The position numbers and the translations under genes were made by a program. This document shows positions 22,441 to 30,630 of a stretch of 34,430 bases of DNA, in pieces; positions within the stretch are counted from its first letter, which is position 1, and the number at the start of each line of letters is the position of its first letter. This DNA is from a bacterium (lineage in GTDB: Bacteria > Patescibacteriota > Minisyncoccia > UBA6257 > GWB1-50-10), in assembly GCA_021814805.1 (NCBI GenBank), contig JAKAHT010000003.1, positions 8,486 through 42,915 of the forward strand, read 5' to 3'. The notes beneath the pieces were generated by a model. That model was not told where the DNA came from. It ran no database searches and saw only the letters and a program-made list of their open reading frames with translations.

Positions 22441-22911
22441 ATGAGAAGAAAAAATTTCAAAAAAAGAGAACACAAAGCCGACAGCATCCAGGGAAGGGTG
22501 GATATCGGAAGATTCATAAACTATTTGATGAAGGACGGCAAGAAAGTGACCGCCGAGAAAATATTTGCGGATTCGTTGAAGCATATAGAAAAAATAGCCA
22601 AAGAAGATCCGTTCAAGGTTTTCGACAGGGCTATCGAAAACGCTACGCCGCTTCTCGAAGTAACTTCAAAAAGGATAGGCGGAGCCAATTATCAGATTCC
22701 GAGAGAAGTAAGAAGCGAAAGGAAATTCTTTTTGGCCACTCATTGGATAATAGAAGCGGCCAGAAACAAAAAAGGAAAATCAATGGCTGAAAAACTGGCC
22801 GAAGAAATAATCGCCGCCGCTAAAAACGAAGGGACGGCTATAAAGAAAAAGCAGGACACTCACAGAATGGCTGAAGCCAATCGTGCCTTTGCAAGCTATC
22901 TCCGAGGTTAA
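22441..22911 (+). CDS. rpsG: 30S ribosomal protein S7
   Basis: S7 nucleates assembly of the 30S head and touches the E-site tRNA. The 156-residue product has normal length, with FINYLMKDGKKVTAEKIF, the AIENATPLLEVTSKRIGGAN region and the C-terminal KQDTHRMAEANRAFASY helix. It sits between S12 and EF-G as in most bacteria. Confidence 0.98.
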   Translation: MRRKNFKKREHKADSIQGRVDIGRFINYLMKDGKKVTAEKIFADSLKHIEKIAKEDPFKVFDRAIENATPLLEVTSKRIGGANYQIPREVRSERKFFLATHWIIEAARNKKGKSMAEKLAEEIIAAAKNEGTAIKKKQDTHRMAEANRAFASYLRG

Positions 22912-22916
22912 AACTT

Positions 22917-25022
22917 ATGCCACGACAATACCCATTGGAAAAGGTTAGGGATATAGGCATCATTGCTCACATCGATGCCGGAAAAACGACCACCTCAGAG
23001 CGCGTCCTTTTTTATACAGGAGTTTCTCATAAAATAGGCGAAGTGCATGAAGGCGATACTGTCATGGATTGGATGGAACAAGAAAGAGAAAGGGGGATAA
23101 CCATAACTTCCGCCGCCACTACTTGTTTTTGGATTCCGACATACGCCAAAGGAGATAAATCTCACGAGTATCGGATGAACCTCATCGATACGCCGGGACA
23201 CATAGATTTCACGGTGGAGGTGAAGAGGTCTCTCCGCGTTTTGGACGGCGCCGTCGTTGTTTTCGACGGAGTGGCTGGAGTTGAGCCCCAATCCGAAACC
23301 AATTGGCACTATGCCGATGAGTATAATGTGCCGAGAATCTGTTTCATTAATAAACTCGACAGAATGGGGGCCAGCTTTGATTTTAGTTTTAATTCAATAA
23401 TAGAGCGCCTGACACCCAATGCGGTCGCCATGCAAATACCGATAGGCTTGGAATCGGAGTTTTCGGGTGTGATAGATCTCCTTTCTATGAAAGCTGTAAG
23501 ATTCAACGGCGAGCACGGAGAAAAAATAATTGAAGAAGAAATACCGGCGGAACTCTTGGAAGAAGCCAAGAAAAAGAGGCACGAACTCATAGAAAAAATA
23601 GTTGAGAAAGACGACGTTTTGATGGCCGAATATCTGGAAGGTAAAGAACCGAGCGTGGAATCTTTAAAGAAGATTTTGAGAAAAGAAACCATAGCTAACA
23701 GACTGGTTCCGGTTTTTTGCGGATCGGCTTTGCAAAACAAGGGAGTTCAATTGGTTTTGGACGCCGTCGTCGATTATCTTCCTTCTCCGCTCGATATGCC
23801 TCCCGTCAAAGGAACAAACCCTAAAACCGGCCTCGAAGAAGAAAGACATGTCGGCGACGAAGAACCTTTTTCGGGATTGGCTTTCAAAATAGCCACTGAT
23901 CCTTTCGTGGGATCTTTGACTTACTTCAGAGTTTATTCGGGAACGATAAAAAGAGGCAGTTACATATTAAACTCAACCAAGAACTCGCAGGAAAGAATCG
24001 GCCGAATGGTTCGAATGCACGCCAACCACAGAGAAGAAGTGGAAGAACTTTATGCTGGAGATCTCGGTGCTATAGTGGGCCTTAAGAACACCACAACCGG
24101 AGACAGCTTAACCGATCCGGAGCATCCGATAATACTCGAAAAAATAATTTTCCCGGAACCGGTTATCTCGGTAAGGATAGAACCCAAGACGAAGGCCGAT
24201 CAGGAAAAAATGGGTATAGCTTTAAGGAGGCTTTCGGAAGAAGATCCGACCTTCCGAGTTTCCGGAGATGAAGAAACAGGCGAAACCATAATAGCCGGCA
24301 TGGGCGAACTACATCTCGAAATAATAGTCGACCGAATGAAGAGGGAATTCGGAGTTGAAGCTTCGGTCGGACGCCCGCAGGTCGCTTACAAAGAAACCGT
24401 GAAAGGTTCAGCTGAAGCCGAAGGAAAATACATAAGACAATCTGGCGGCCGGGGACAATACGGACACGTTTGGCTCAAAGTGGAAACTCTGGAACGCGGA
24501 GCCGGATTCGAATTTGTTGACTCCATAAAAGGAGGAGTGATCCCCCAGGAATTCATACCGGCCGTCGAAAAAGGAGTCAGAGAGGCTTTAGGAAGAGGAA
24601 TACTGGCCGGCTATCAGCTGATAGATATGAAAGTGACTCTGTTTGACGGATCGTATCACGATGTTGACTCTTCGGAATTCGCTTTCAAAATAGCGGCTTC
24701 CATGGCCCTTCAAGAAGCTTGTCAAAAAGCCAAGCTGATACTTTTGGAACCGATAATGAAAGTTCAAGTCATCGTGCCGCCGGACTTTTTAGGCGATGTT
24801 ACGGGAGACTTGAGCTCCAAGAGAGGAAAAATAAAGTCTATGGGCGAGAGAGGCACCATAAGGGTTATAGACGCCAACGTGCCACTTTCCGAGATGTTCG
24901 GCTATTCGACATCGCTCCGGTCGATGACTCAAGGAAGAGGCTCGTTCAATATGGAATTTTCGCACTATGAAGAAGTTCCTCAGAACGTGGCTCAAGCCAT
25001 AATAGAAGGCAAAAAGAAATAG
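22917..25022 (+). CDS. fusA: Elongation factor G
   Basis: EF-G is the GTPase that drives translocation. The 701-residue product is full length with G1 AHIDAGKTTT (17-26), switch II DTPGHIDF, and G4 NKLDRMGA. Domains II-V follow, including the domain IV loop RQSGGRGQYGHVWLKV. It lies 5 nt after rpsG. There is a single EF-G gene in the window and no sign of the paralogous EF-G2 type. Confidence 0.99.
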   Translation: MPRQYPLEKVRDIGIIAHIDAGKTTTSERVLFYTGVSHKIGEVHEGDTVMDWMEQERERGITITSAATTCFWIPTYAKGDKSHEYRMNLIDTPGHIDFTVEVKRSLRVLDGAVVVFDGVAGVEPQSETNWHYADEYNVPRICFINKLDRMGASFDFSFNSIIERLTPNAVAMQIPIGLESEFSGVIDLLSMKAVRFNGEHGEKIIEEEIPAELLEEAKKKRHELIEKIVEKDDVLMAEYLEGKEPSVESLKKILRKETIANRLVPVFCGSALQNKGVQLVLDAVVDYLPSPLDMPPVKGTNPKTGLEEERHVGDEEPFSGLAFKIATDPFVGSLTYFRVYSGTIKRGSYILNSTKNSQERIGRMVRMHANHREEVEELYAGDLGAIVGLKNTTTGDSLTDPEHPIILEKIIFPEPVISVRIEPKTKADQEKMGIALRRLSEEDPTFRVSGDEETGETIIAGMGELHLEIIVDRMKREFGVEASVGRPQVAYKETVKGSAEAEGKYIRQSGGRGQYGHVWLKVETLERGAGFEFVDSIKGGVIPQEFIPAVEKGVREALGRGILAGYQLIDMKVTLFDGSYHDVDSSEFAFKIAASMALQEACQKAKLILLEPIMKVQVIVPPDFLGDVTGDLSSKRGKIKSMGERGTIRVIDANVPLSEMFGYSTSLRSMTQGRGSFNMEFSHYEEVPQNVAQAIIEGKKK

Positions 25023-25027
25023 AATAA

Positions 25028-25067
25028 TTGACAAAATTTGGAAAATTGAGGAAAATTGTTCTACAAT
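25028..25067 (+). promoter_or_regulatory. Candidate internal promoter(s) for tuf
   Basis: Two overlapping arrangements are seen in the 93-nt fusA-tuf gap: TTGACA (25028-25033) N17 GAAAAT (25051-25056), and TTGGAA (25038-25043) N18 TACAAT (25062-25067). Either would leave an A-rich, unstructured leader of about 40-50 nt and raise EF-Tu output above that of fusA. Confidence 0.55.
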
Positions 25068-25115
25068 ATTAAGGTAAAAATAAAAAATTAGGTCGAATAA
25101 TAAAAATAAAAAACA

Positions 25116-26315
25116 ATGGCAGAAAAAGAAAAATTTGTAAGAAGCAAGCCCCACGTTAACGTTGGAACCATAGGACACGTAGACCACGGGAAGACCACTT
25201 TGACCGCGGCGATTACGCACGTCCTCCACATGAAGGGGCTGGCTAAAAAAGAAGAAGCAGTTGATCAGATCGACAATGCTCCGGAGGAAAAAGCTCGCGG
25301 CATTACGATAGCGCTTCACCACTCCGAATATGAGTCGGAAAAACGTCACTATGCTCACATCGATGCTCCGGGACACGCCGATTACATCAAGAACATGATA
25401 ACCGGCGCCGCCCAGATGGATGGAGCCATATTGGTTGTTTCAGCAGCCGATGGACCGATGCCTCAAACAAGAGAACACATTCTCCTCGCGAGGCAAGTAG
25501 GCGTGCCGGCAATAATAGTTTTCTTGAATAAAGTTGACATGGTCGATGATCCCGAACTCGTCGATCTCGTCGAATCAGAAGTGAGAGAACTTTTGAAGAA
25601 ATATCAATTCCCGGGCGACGAAGTTCCTATAATAAGGGGTTCGGCCTTGAAAGCTTTAGAATCGAAATCAGCCGACGACGAAGCCGCCAAACCGATATTG
25701 GATTTGGTGAAAGCTTTGGATGAATACATACCCGAACCGGTCCGCGCAACCGACAAACCGTTCCTTATGCCTATCGAAGATATCTTCTCTATTGAAGGAC
25801 GAGGAACAGTTGTGACCGGAAGAGTGGAAAGGGGAATGGTTAAAGTAAACGACGAAATTGAAATAATAGGCTTGAAGCCTACTCAAAAGACTGTGGTTAC
25901 CGGAATAGAAATGTTCCAAAAGATCTTGGATGAAGGTGTCGCCGGAGATAACGTGGGAGTTTTACTCCGCGGCTTGAAGAAAGAAGACGTTGAAAGGGGT
26001 CAGGTTATAGCCAAGCCCGGCAGCGTCACGCCGCACACCGAATTCACGGCTGAGGTTTACGTCTTGTCCAAAGAAGAAGGTGGTAGACATACTCCTTTCT
26101 TCAAAGGCTATAAACCGCAGTTCTATATAAGAACTACCGATGTCACCGGAGAAGTTACTCTTCCCGAAGGAACGGAAATGGTAATGCCCGGAGATACGGT
26201 TAATATAACCATCAAATTGATAGCTCCGGTCGCTCTCGAAGAAAAGCAAAGGTTTGCCATAAGAGAAGGAGGCAAGACTGTCGGTGCCGGAGTCGTCACG
26301 AAGATAATAAAATAA
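25116..26315 (+). CDS. tuf: Elongation factor Tu
   Basis: EF-Tu delivers aminoacyl-tRNA to the ribosome. The 399-residue product has G1 GHVDHGKT (20-27), EEKARGITIA, switch II DAPGHADYIKN (with Ala where most bacteria have Cys), G4 NKVDMVDD and the domain II-III pattern through VVTGRVERG and GRHTPFFKGYKPQFY. Its Ile codons are 20 AUA, 7 AUC and 5 AUU, an unusual choice for such a highly expressed gene. It has no Shine-Dalgarno; the leader is A-rich. The gene lies between fusA and rpsJ. Confidence 0.99.
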   Translation: MAEKEKFVRSKPHVNVGTIGHVDHGKTTLTAAITHVLHMKGLAKKEEAVDQIDNAPEEKARGITIALHHSEYESEKRHYAHIDAPGHADYIKNMITGAAQMDGAILVVSAADGPMPQTREHILLARQVGVPAIIVFLNKVDMVDDPELVDLVESEVRELLKKYQFPGDEVPIIRGSALKALESKSADDEAAKPILDLVKALDEYIPEPVRATDKPFLMPIEDIFSIEGRGTVVTGRVERGMVKVNDEIEIIGLKPTQKTVVTGIEMFQKILDEGVAGDNVGVLLRGLKKEDVERGQVIAKPGSVTPHTEFTAEVYVLSKEEGGRHTPFFKGYKPQFYIRTTDVTGEVTLPEGTEMVMPGDTVNITIKLIAPVALEEKQRFAIREGGKTVGAGVVTKIIK

Positions 26316-26340
26316 GCTCATTGATTCCTTTATATTTCCC

Positions 26341-26673
26341 ATGCCTAAAAAAGAAGAAAAATCAGAAAAAGACAAATTGAGAATTAAGATAAAAGCTTAC
26401 GATTCGAAGCTTATCGATAATTCCGTGCGTCAAATAATAGAAACTATAAAGAGGCAGGGCGGAACAATAGTCGGTCCGGTACCTCTTCCGACGGAATTCA
26501 AAAAATATACCGTCAATCGATCGACTTTCGTCCATAAAAAATCCAGGGAACAATTCGAACTTAGAATACACAAAAGACTCCTTGATATTTTAAATCCGGA
26601 ACAAAAGATTATAGAATCTTTGACAGATTTAAATCTCCCTTCAGGAGTGGATGTCGAAATAAAGATGGGCTAA
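26341..26673 (+). CDS. rpsJ: 30S ribosomal protein S10
   Basis: S10 is a 30S head protein, also a partner of NusB in antitermination. The 110-residue product has LRIKIKAYDSKLIDNSVRQI, the GPVPLPTEFKKYTVNRS loop and HKKSREQFELRIHKRLLDI. It closes the str operon after tuf and is separated from the rest of the S10 cluster by a promoter and a terminator-like hairpin, so it appears to belong to the upstream transcript. Confidence 0.98.
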   Translation: MPKKEEKSEKDKLRIKIKAYDSKLIDNSVRQIIETIKRQGGTIVGPVPLPTEFKKYTVNRSTFVHKKSREQFELRIHKRLLDILNPEQKIIESLTDLNLPSGVDVEIKMG

Positions 26674-26675
26674 AT

Positions 26676-26705
26676 TTGACAGAAAGGACCGATTCAGGTT
26701 AGAAT
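26676..26705 (+). promoter_or_regulatory. Promoter for the L3-S5 ribosomal protein operon
   Basis: A perfect TTGACA (26676-26681), an 18-nt spacer and TAGAAT (26700-26705). It starts two bases after the rpsJ stop and lies upstream of a terminator-like hairpin, so its transcripts must read through that hairpin to reach L3. Confidence 0.65.
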
Positions 26706-26706
26706 G

Positions 26707-26762
26707 GGCTAAAGAGACAAGTAGCCAAAAAAACAACCGGGCGAAGTCTCGGTTGTTTTTTT
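26707..26762 (+). terminator. Two-hairpin leader with strong intrinsic terminator before L3 (possible attenuator)
   Basis: Hairpin 1 is GGCTA (26707-26711) with TAGCC (26722-26726). Hairpin 2 follows at once: a perfect 13-bp stem 26727-26739 with 26750-26762, core ACAACCG/CGGTTGT, flanked by seven As and seven Ts, 10-nt loop. GAGAC in loop 1 (26714-26718) is complementary to GTCTC (26746-26750) in and beside loop 2. It certainly looks able to terminate the str operon; its place after a promoter suggests attenuation of the downstream operon. Confidence 0.8.
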
Positions 26763-26777
26763 GGAATGCGAACTTAT

Positions 26778-27197
26778 ATGAAACTTACCGGAACAAAATT
26801 AAAAATGTCACAAATATGGAAGGGCGACAATGTCATCGCCGTTACCCCTGTTAAGATCGACGAAAAGGAAAATCTTGAAGAAATAAAAGAAGGGGAAAAG
26901 GTGAAGGTAAGCGGAAAAATAAAAGGCAGAGGATTCCAGGGAGTGGTCAAAAGACACGGTTTTGCCGGAGGTCCTAAAAGCCACGGTCAAAAAGACAGAT
27001 TGAGAGCTCCCGGATCAATAGGAGCTACGGCTCCACAAAGAGTCATAAAAGGAAGGAGAATGGCTGGCCACATGGGTACCAACAAGGTAACCTTGAAAAA
27101 TTTGGAAGTTTTGGAAATAAAAAACGAAGATAAATTAATTATTCTTAAAGGAGCTGTTCCCGGTCCGGTCGGCGGAAAAGTGGAAATAAGAAAATGA
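26778..27197 (+). CDS. rplC: 50S ribosomal protein L3, internally shortened
   Basis: L3 is an early assembly protein near the peptidyl transferase centre. From ATG 26778 the product is 139 residues, against about 205-210 usually. The N terminus MKLTGTKLKMSQIWKGDNVI matches the family start, and SGKIKGRGFQGVVKRHG, RAPGSIGATAPQRVIKG, RRMAGHMGTNKVT and GAVPGPVGG are all conserved. What is missing is about 60-65 residues between the first strands and the SGKIKG motif. The ATG at 26766 would add MRTY and sits against the terminator T run; 26778 fits the family better. Its stop overlaps the L4 start (ATGA). Confidence 0.93.
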   Translation: MKLTGTKLKMSQIWKGDNVIAVTPVKIDEKENLEEIKEGEKVKVSGKIKGRGFQGVVKRHGFAGGPKSHGQKDRLRAPGSIGATAPQRVIKGRRMAGHMGTNKVTLKNLEVLEIKNEDKLIILKGAVPGPVGGKVEIRK

Positions 27198-27829
27198 AAA
27201 CTGATCTTTTCGACAAAACAAACAAAAAGATAGGAACTGTCGAGCTGCCCGACGGCATATTCAGTGTAAAATGGAACAATGACTTGGTTCATCAGGCCTT
27301 CGTCGCTTTTACCGCGAACCAGAGGAAACCCTGGGCTCATACCAAAGATCGTTCAGAAGTTCAAGGAGGAAAAAAGAAACCGTGGATGCAAAAACATACC
27401 GGCCGTTCTAGGCACGGCAGTACGACTTCTCCTATTTGGGTGGGCGGAGGAATAACCTTCGGTCCGAGAAGCGACAAGGATTATTCAAAGAAGATAAATA
27501 CTAAAATGAAAAGGCTTGCTTTGTTTTCAGTTCTGTCAAAAAAATTTAAGGACGGGAACATAAAGATAGTGGACAATTTCGATTTGGAAGCGCCGAAAAC
27601 CAAGAAAGCCTCAGAAATATTGAAGAATTTTTTCGATAAATCGGCGAATCTCCTCATAATAACTGATCCTAAAAACAAAAACGCCGGACTGGCCTTCAGG
27701 AATATCCCCAAGGTTCAAATATCCAAGCCCAATTCCGTCAATATTTACGAGTCTTTACTCAGTAAAAACATTTTCTTTGAAAAAGAGGCCTTGGAGGCGT
27801 TTATAAAAAAATATCAGACCGAAAAATAA
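27194..27829 (+). CDS. rplD: 50S ribosomal protein L4
   Basis: L4 lines the nascent peptide exit tunnel; in E. coli it also represses its own operon by attenuation and translational control. The 211-residue product has the extended-loop motif WMQKHTGRSRHGSTTSPIW, GGGITFGPRSD, and the Rossmann-like region with LLIITDPKNKNAGLAFRNI and VNIYESLL. Overlap with rplC by four bases shows coupling. Whether it regulates the leader upstream of L3 is an open question. Confidence 0.96.
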   Translation: MKTDLFDKTNKKIGTVELPDGIFSVKWNNDLVHQAFVAFTANQRKPWAHTKDRSEVQGGKKKPWMQKHTGRSRHGSTTSPIWVGGGITFGPRSDKDYSKKINTKMKRLALFSVLSKKFKDGNIKIVDNFDLEAPKTKKASEILKNFFDKSANLLIITDPKNKNAGLAFRNIPKVQISKPNSVNIYESLLSKNIFFEKEALEAFIKKYQTEK

Positions 27830-27835
27830 AAACCT

Positions 27836-28219
27836 ATGAGCTTTTTGAATATCAAAAAAGAAAAAACGCCGGTAAAGAATGAAACCAAGAAAGAGGTCAA
27901 GGAAGAAGTCAAAAAACCGGAAACCAAATCGGCGCCGGCGAAACATATTTCTAAAAACGTACTCGTCAAACCATGGATAACGGAAAAATCAACCGACCTT
28001 TCTGCGGAAAATAAATACGTATTTTTGGTTGCGAAGGATGCCACGAAACCACTGGTCAGAGAAAACGTGATGAAAAAATATAACGTCAAAGTGACCAATG
28101 TGGATATGGTTTACATCAAAGGTAAAGTGAAAAGTTTTAGAGGTAAAACTAGTAGGAGATCACCGGTCAAAAAAGCGATAATCACGCTCAAAAAGGGAGA
28201 TAAAATAGAAATTCAATAA
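27836..28219 (+). CDS. rplW: 50S ribosomal protein L23 with charged N-terminal extension
   Basis: L23 sits at the tunnel exit where it binds trigger factor and SRP. The 127-residue product is about 30 longer than usual. Residues 1-37 are a Lys/Glu-rich, probably disordered extension; the conserved domain begins at NVLVKPWITEKST, with NKYVFLVAKDATKPLVRE and the C-terminal VDMVYIKGKVKSFRGKTSRR. It is 6 nt after rplD and one base before rplB. Confidence 0.94.
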   Translation: MSFLNIKKEKTPVKNETKKEVKEEVKKPETKSAPAKHISKNVLVKPWITEKSTDLSAENKYVFLVAKDATKPLVRENVMKKYNVKVTNVDMVYIKGKVKSFRGKTSRRSPVKKAIITLKKGDKIEIQ

Positions 28220-28220
28220 T

Positions 28221-29045
28221 ATGATAAAAAAATTAAATCCCAGAACGCCTAGCATGAGATCGATGACTGTAGCCGACTACAGGGTGATTTCAGATGTAAA
28301 AAGACATAAGAATCTGACTGAAAGACTCAAAAAAAATTCCGGACGGAATAATCAGGGCAAAATTTCAGTAAGGCACCAAGGTGGCGGAAACAAAATCATC
28401 TACAGGATGATAGATTTCAAACAAGCCAAAATGGGAATCCCCGGCAAAGTAGAAACCATAGAATACGATCCTTACCGGTCGGCCTTCATCGCTCTCGTTC
28501 TTTACGCTGACGGAGAAAGAAAATATATATTGGCTCCCCACGGAATAAAAACGGGTGCCGTGATAGTTGCCGGACCGGAAGCTCCCATAGAAATAGGCAA
28601 CAGAACAATTTTAAAGAGGATACCGGTTGGATCATTCGTTCACAACGTTGAAATACAACCGGGCAAAGGCGGCCAGCTCATAAGATCAGCCGGCTCTTCA
28701 GCTCAGGTTCTGGCTCACGAAGACGGCTATACCCATCTTAAAATGCCATCGGGAGAAATAAGAAAAATATCTTGGGATTCTTATGCTTCTATTGGACAAA
28801 TATCCAATCCAGAATATAATTTGGTATCTATAGGCAAGGCCGGCCGTTCAAGATGGCTCAACATCCGTCCGACGGTCAGAGGCTCAGTAATGAACCCCCG
28901 CGATCACCCCTACGGAGGCGGCGAAGGTCGCCAGCCGAGAGGTACCAGGAAACCGAAAACCAAATGGGGTAAGGTAACCGGCGGCCATAAGACCAGGAGA
29001 AAAAACAGATATTCCAACAAATTGATAGTAAAAAGAAGAAAATAA
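28221..29045 (+). CDS. rplB: 50S ribosomal protein L2
   Basis: L2 is required for subunit association and peptidyl transferase function. The 274-residue product has normal length, with GRNNQGKISVRHQGGGNK, the IEYDPYRSAFIALVLYADGE barrel and the conserved C-terminal region GKAGRSRWLNIRPTVRG and NPRDHPYGGGEGR, which includes the functional histidine. It lies between L23 and S19 in canonical order. Confidence 0.98.
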   Translation: MIKKLNPRTPSMRSMTVADYRVISDVKRHKNLTERLKKNSGRNNQGKISVRHQGGGNKIIYRMIDFKQAKMGIPGKVETIEYDPYRSAFIALVLYADGERKYILAPHGIKTGAVIVAGPEAPIEIGNRTILKRIPVGSFVHNVEIQPGKGGQLIRSAGSSAQVLAHEDGYTHLKMPSGEIRKISWDSYASIGQISNPEYNLVSIGKAGRSRWLNIRPTVRGSVMNPRDHPYGGGEGRQPRGTRKPKTKWGKVTGGHKTRRKNRYSNKLIVKRRK

Positions 29046-29047
29046 CC

Positions 29048-29365
29048 ATGTCCAGATCAGCTAAAAAAGGTCCTTTCGTGGATCCAAAACTTTTGAAGAA
29101 AATATCGAAATTCAAACCGGGAGAAGCGCCGGCTATTAAGACATGGTCCAGAGATTCGGAAATTTCTCCTGAAATGGTCGGTCTCACTTTTTTGGTTCAT
29201 AACGGTAAAGATTTTATAGAAGTAAGGACCAGTGAAGATATGGTCGGCCACCGTCTGGGGGAATTCGCTCCGACGAGGAAATTTATAAGGCACGGAGGAA
29301 AAATGCAAAGGGAATTGGAAAAAGGAACCACTCCGGCTGCTCCGGCCGCAGGACAGAAAAAATAA
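29048..29365 (+). CDS. rpsS: 30S ribosomal protein S19
   Basis: S19 binds 16S rRNA in the 30S head next to S13. The 105-residue product shows SRSAKKGPFVDPKLLKKI, KTWSRDSEISPEMVGLTF and the C-terminal VGHRLGEFAPTRKF. An Ala/Pro-rich tail (TTPAAPAAGQKK) extends the usual 90-95 residues. Spacing to neighbours is 2 and 6 nt. Confidence 0.97.
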   Translation: MSRSAKKGPFVDPKLLKKISKFKPGEAPAIKTWSRDSEISPEMVGLTFLVHNGKDFIEVRTSEDMVGHRLGEFAPTRKFIRHGGKMQRELEKGTTPAAPAAGQKK

Positions 29366-29371
29366 AAAGAT

Positions 29372-29911
29372 ATGGCTACAAATTTGACGGAGATAAAAAC
29401 CCAACTCAAATATTTAAGAATCCCAGCTAGAAAGGTGCGTTTTGTGGCCGAGGTTGTCAAAGGTTTGCCGGTTGATGAAGCCGAAGCCAAACTCACAATC
29501 GCCTCAAGAAGACCAAAAGACCCGATTTTAAAACTTATAAGATCGGCGGTTTCCAATGCCAAAACCAACCATAAAATAGATCCCGAGAAGTTGTATATAA
29601 AGAATATAACTGTCGATCAGGGTCCGATGTTCAAAAGATGGATGACGAGATCCCGTGGCGGAGTGGACATGATTCAAAAGAAAACCAGCCATATAACGCT
29701 CACCTTGGGAATATCGGATAAAAATCCCAAGCGCCGATTCGCCATAATCAAACCCGAAAAGGAAAAGAAAGAGGAAAAACCTTCAAAGAAAGAGGAAAAA
29801 GAAAATAAATCAAAAACGGAGGTTATAAAAGAAATGAAGGAAACCAATGAAATCAAACCTGCCAAAGAACCGGGTAGCTTTAATAAAGTCTTCAGAAGAA
29901 AAGCAATATAA
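29372..29911 (+). CDS. rplV: 50S ribosomal protein L22 with charged C-terminal extension
   Basis: L22 contacts all 23S domains and lines the exit tunnel. The 179-residue product is about 65 longer than usual. The conserved domain occupies residues 1-115: LRIPARKVRFVAEVVKG, SNAKTNHKIDPEKLYI and the tunnel beta-hairpin MFKRWMTRSRGGVDMIQKKT followed by HITLTLG. Past residue 125 is a Lys/Glu-rich, probably disordered tail ending FNKVFRRKAI. L22 precedes S3 as usual after a 35-nt A/T-rich gap. Confidence 0.94.
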   Translation: MATNLTEIKTQLKYLRIPARKVRFVAEVVKGLPVDEAEAKLTIASRRPKDPILKLIRSAVSNAKTNHKIDPEKLYIKNITVDQGPMFKRWMTRSRGGVDMIQKKTSHITLTLGISDKNPKRRFAIIKPEKEKKEEKPSKKEEKENKSKTEVIKEMKETNEIKPAKEPGSFNKVFRRKAI

Positions 29912-29946
29912 AATATTTAAATAATTAGAAATTTAGATACAAATCT

Positions 29947-30627
29947 ATGGCTCAAAAAATAAAACCAAATTCATACAGATTAGGCATAACCGTTCCTTGG
30001 TCATCGAGATGGTTTTTTAAGCGCCAAACCAAATTCTTCCTGGAAGAAGATCATTTGATAAGAGGGTTGGTAAAAAAGGAAATTCTTCAGTCTGGAGTGG
30101 ACGAGATAGAAATAGAAAGAGCTGGCGAGAACGTGCGGATAAACATTCGAGCTGCTAAGCCTGGACTTATCATAGGACGTGGCGGCAAAGGCATAGAAGA
30201 TTTGAAAAATAAAATAGTAAGGGCTGTAAAAAAACTCAGAAAGAAAAATAATATAACCCAGGGCCTGAATATCAATATAAATATAGAAGAACTCAAGAGA
30301 TTCGACGTATCGGCCAAAGTCATAGCCCAGCAGATAGCTTTTGATATAGAAAAAAGACTCCCTTACAGGAGAGTCATGAAGAAAAATCTGGAAACCATAA
30401 TGCAGACAAGGGGGGTCTTAGGAGCAAAAATAAAAATAGGTGGCCGGTTGGATGGGGCTGAAATTTCAAGGAGCGATTTTCTTTTGAAGGGAAAAATGCC
30501 GCTTTCGAGCTTGAGATCCAACATAGATTACGGAGAGGCTACTTCTTTCAACACTTACGGCACTGTGGGCATAAAGGTTTGGATATATAAAGGGGAAATT
30601 TTCGAAGAAAAGGAGAATAACAAATAG
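29947..30627 (+). CDS. rpsC: 30S ribosomal protein S3
   Basis: S3 is a KH-domain protein at the mRNA entry channel. The 226-residue product has the N-terminal MAQKIKPNSYRLGI, the KH motif VRINIRAAKPGLIIGRGGKG (positions about 60-79), and the C-terminal domain with GVLGAKIKIGGRLDGAEISR and YGTVGIKVWIYKGE. Length is typical. It ends with TAG and is followed after 3 nt by rplP. Confidence 0.98.
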   Translation: MAQKIKPNSYRLGITVPWSSRWFFKRQTKFFLEEDHLIRGLVKKEILQSGVDEIEIERAGENVRINIRAAKPGLIIGRGGKGIEDLKNKIVRAVKKLRKKNNITQGLNININIEELKRFDVSAKVIAQQIAFDIEKRLPYRRVMKKNLETIMQTRGVLGAKIKIGGRLDGAEISRSDFLLKGKMPLSSLRSNIDYGEATSFNTYGTVGIKVWIYKGEIFEEKENNK

Positions 30628-30630
30628 ACC

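Noticed and set aside
24789..25376. 195-residue open frame on the minus strand across the fusA-tuf junction
   Set aside because: It is antisense to EF-G and EF-Tu with no recognisable motif and would conflict with the tuf promoter region.
29934..29947. Small hairpin TAGAT-acaa-ATCTA touching the rpsC start codon
   Set aside because: Five A/T-rich pairs in an A/T-rich gap are easily chance; no further evidence for regulation.
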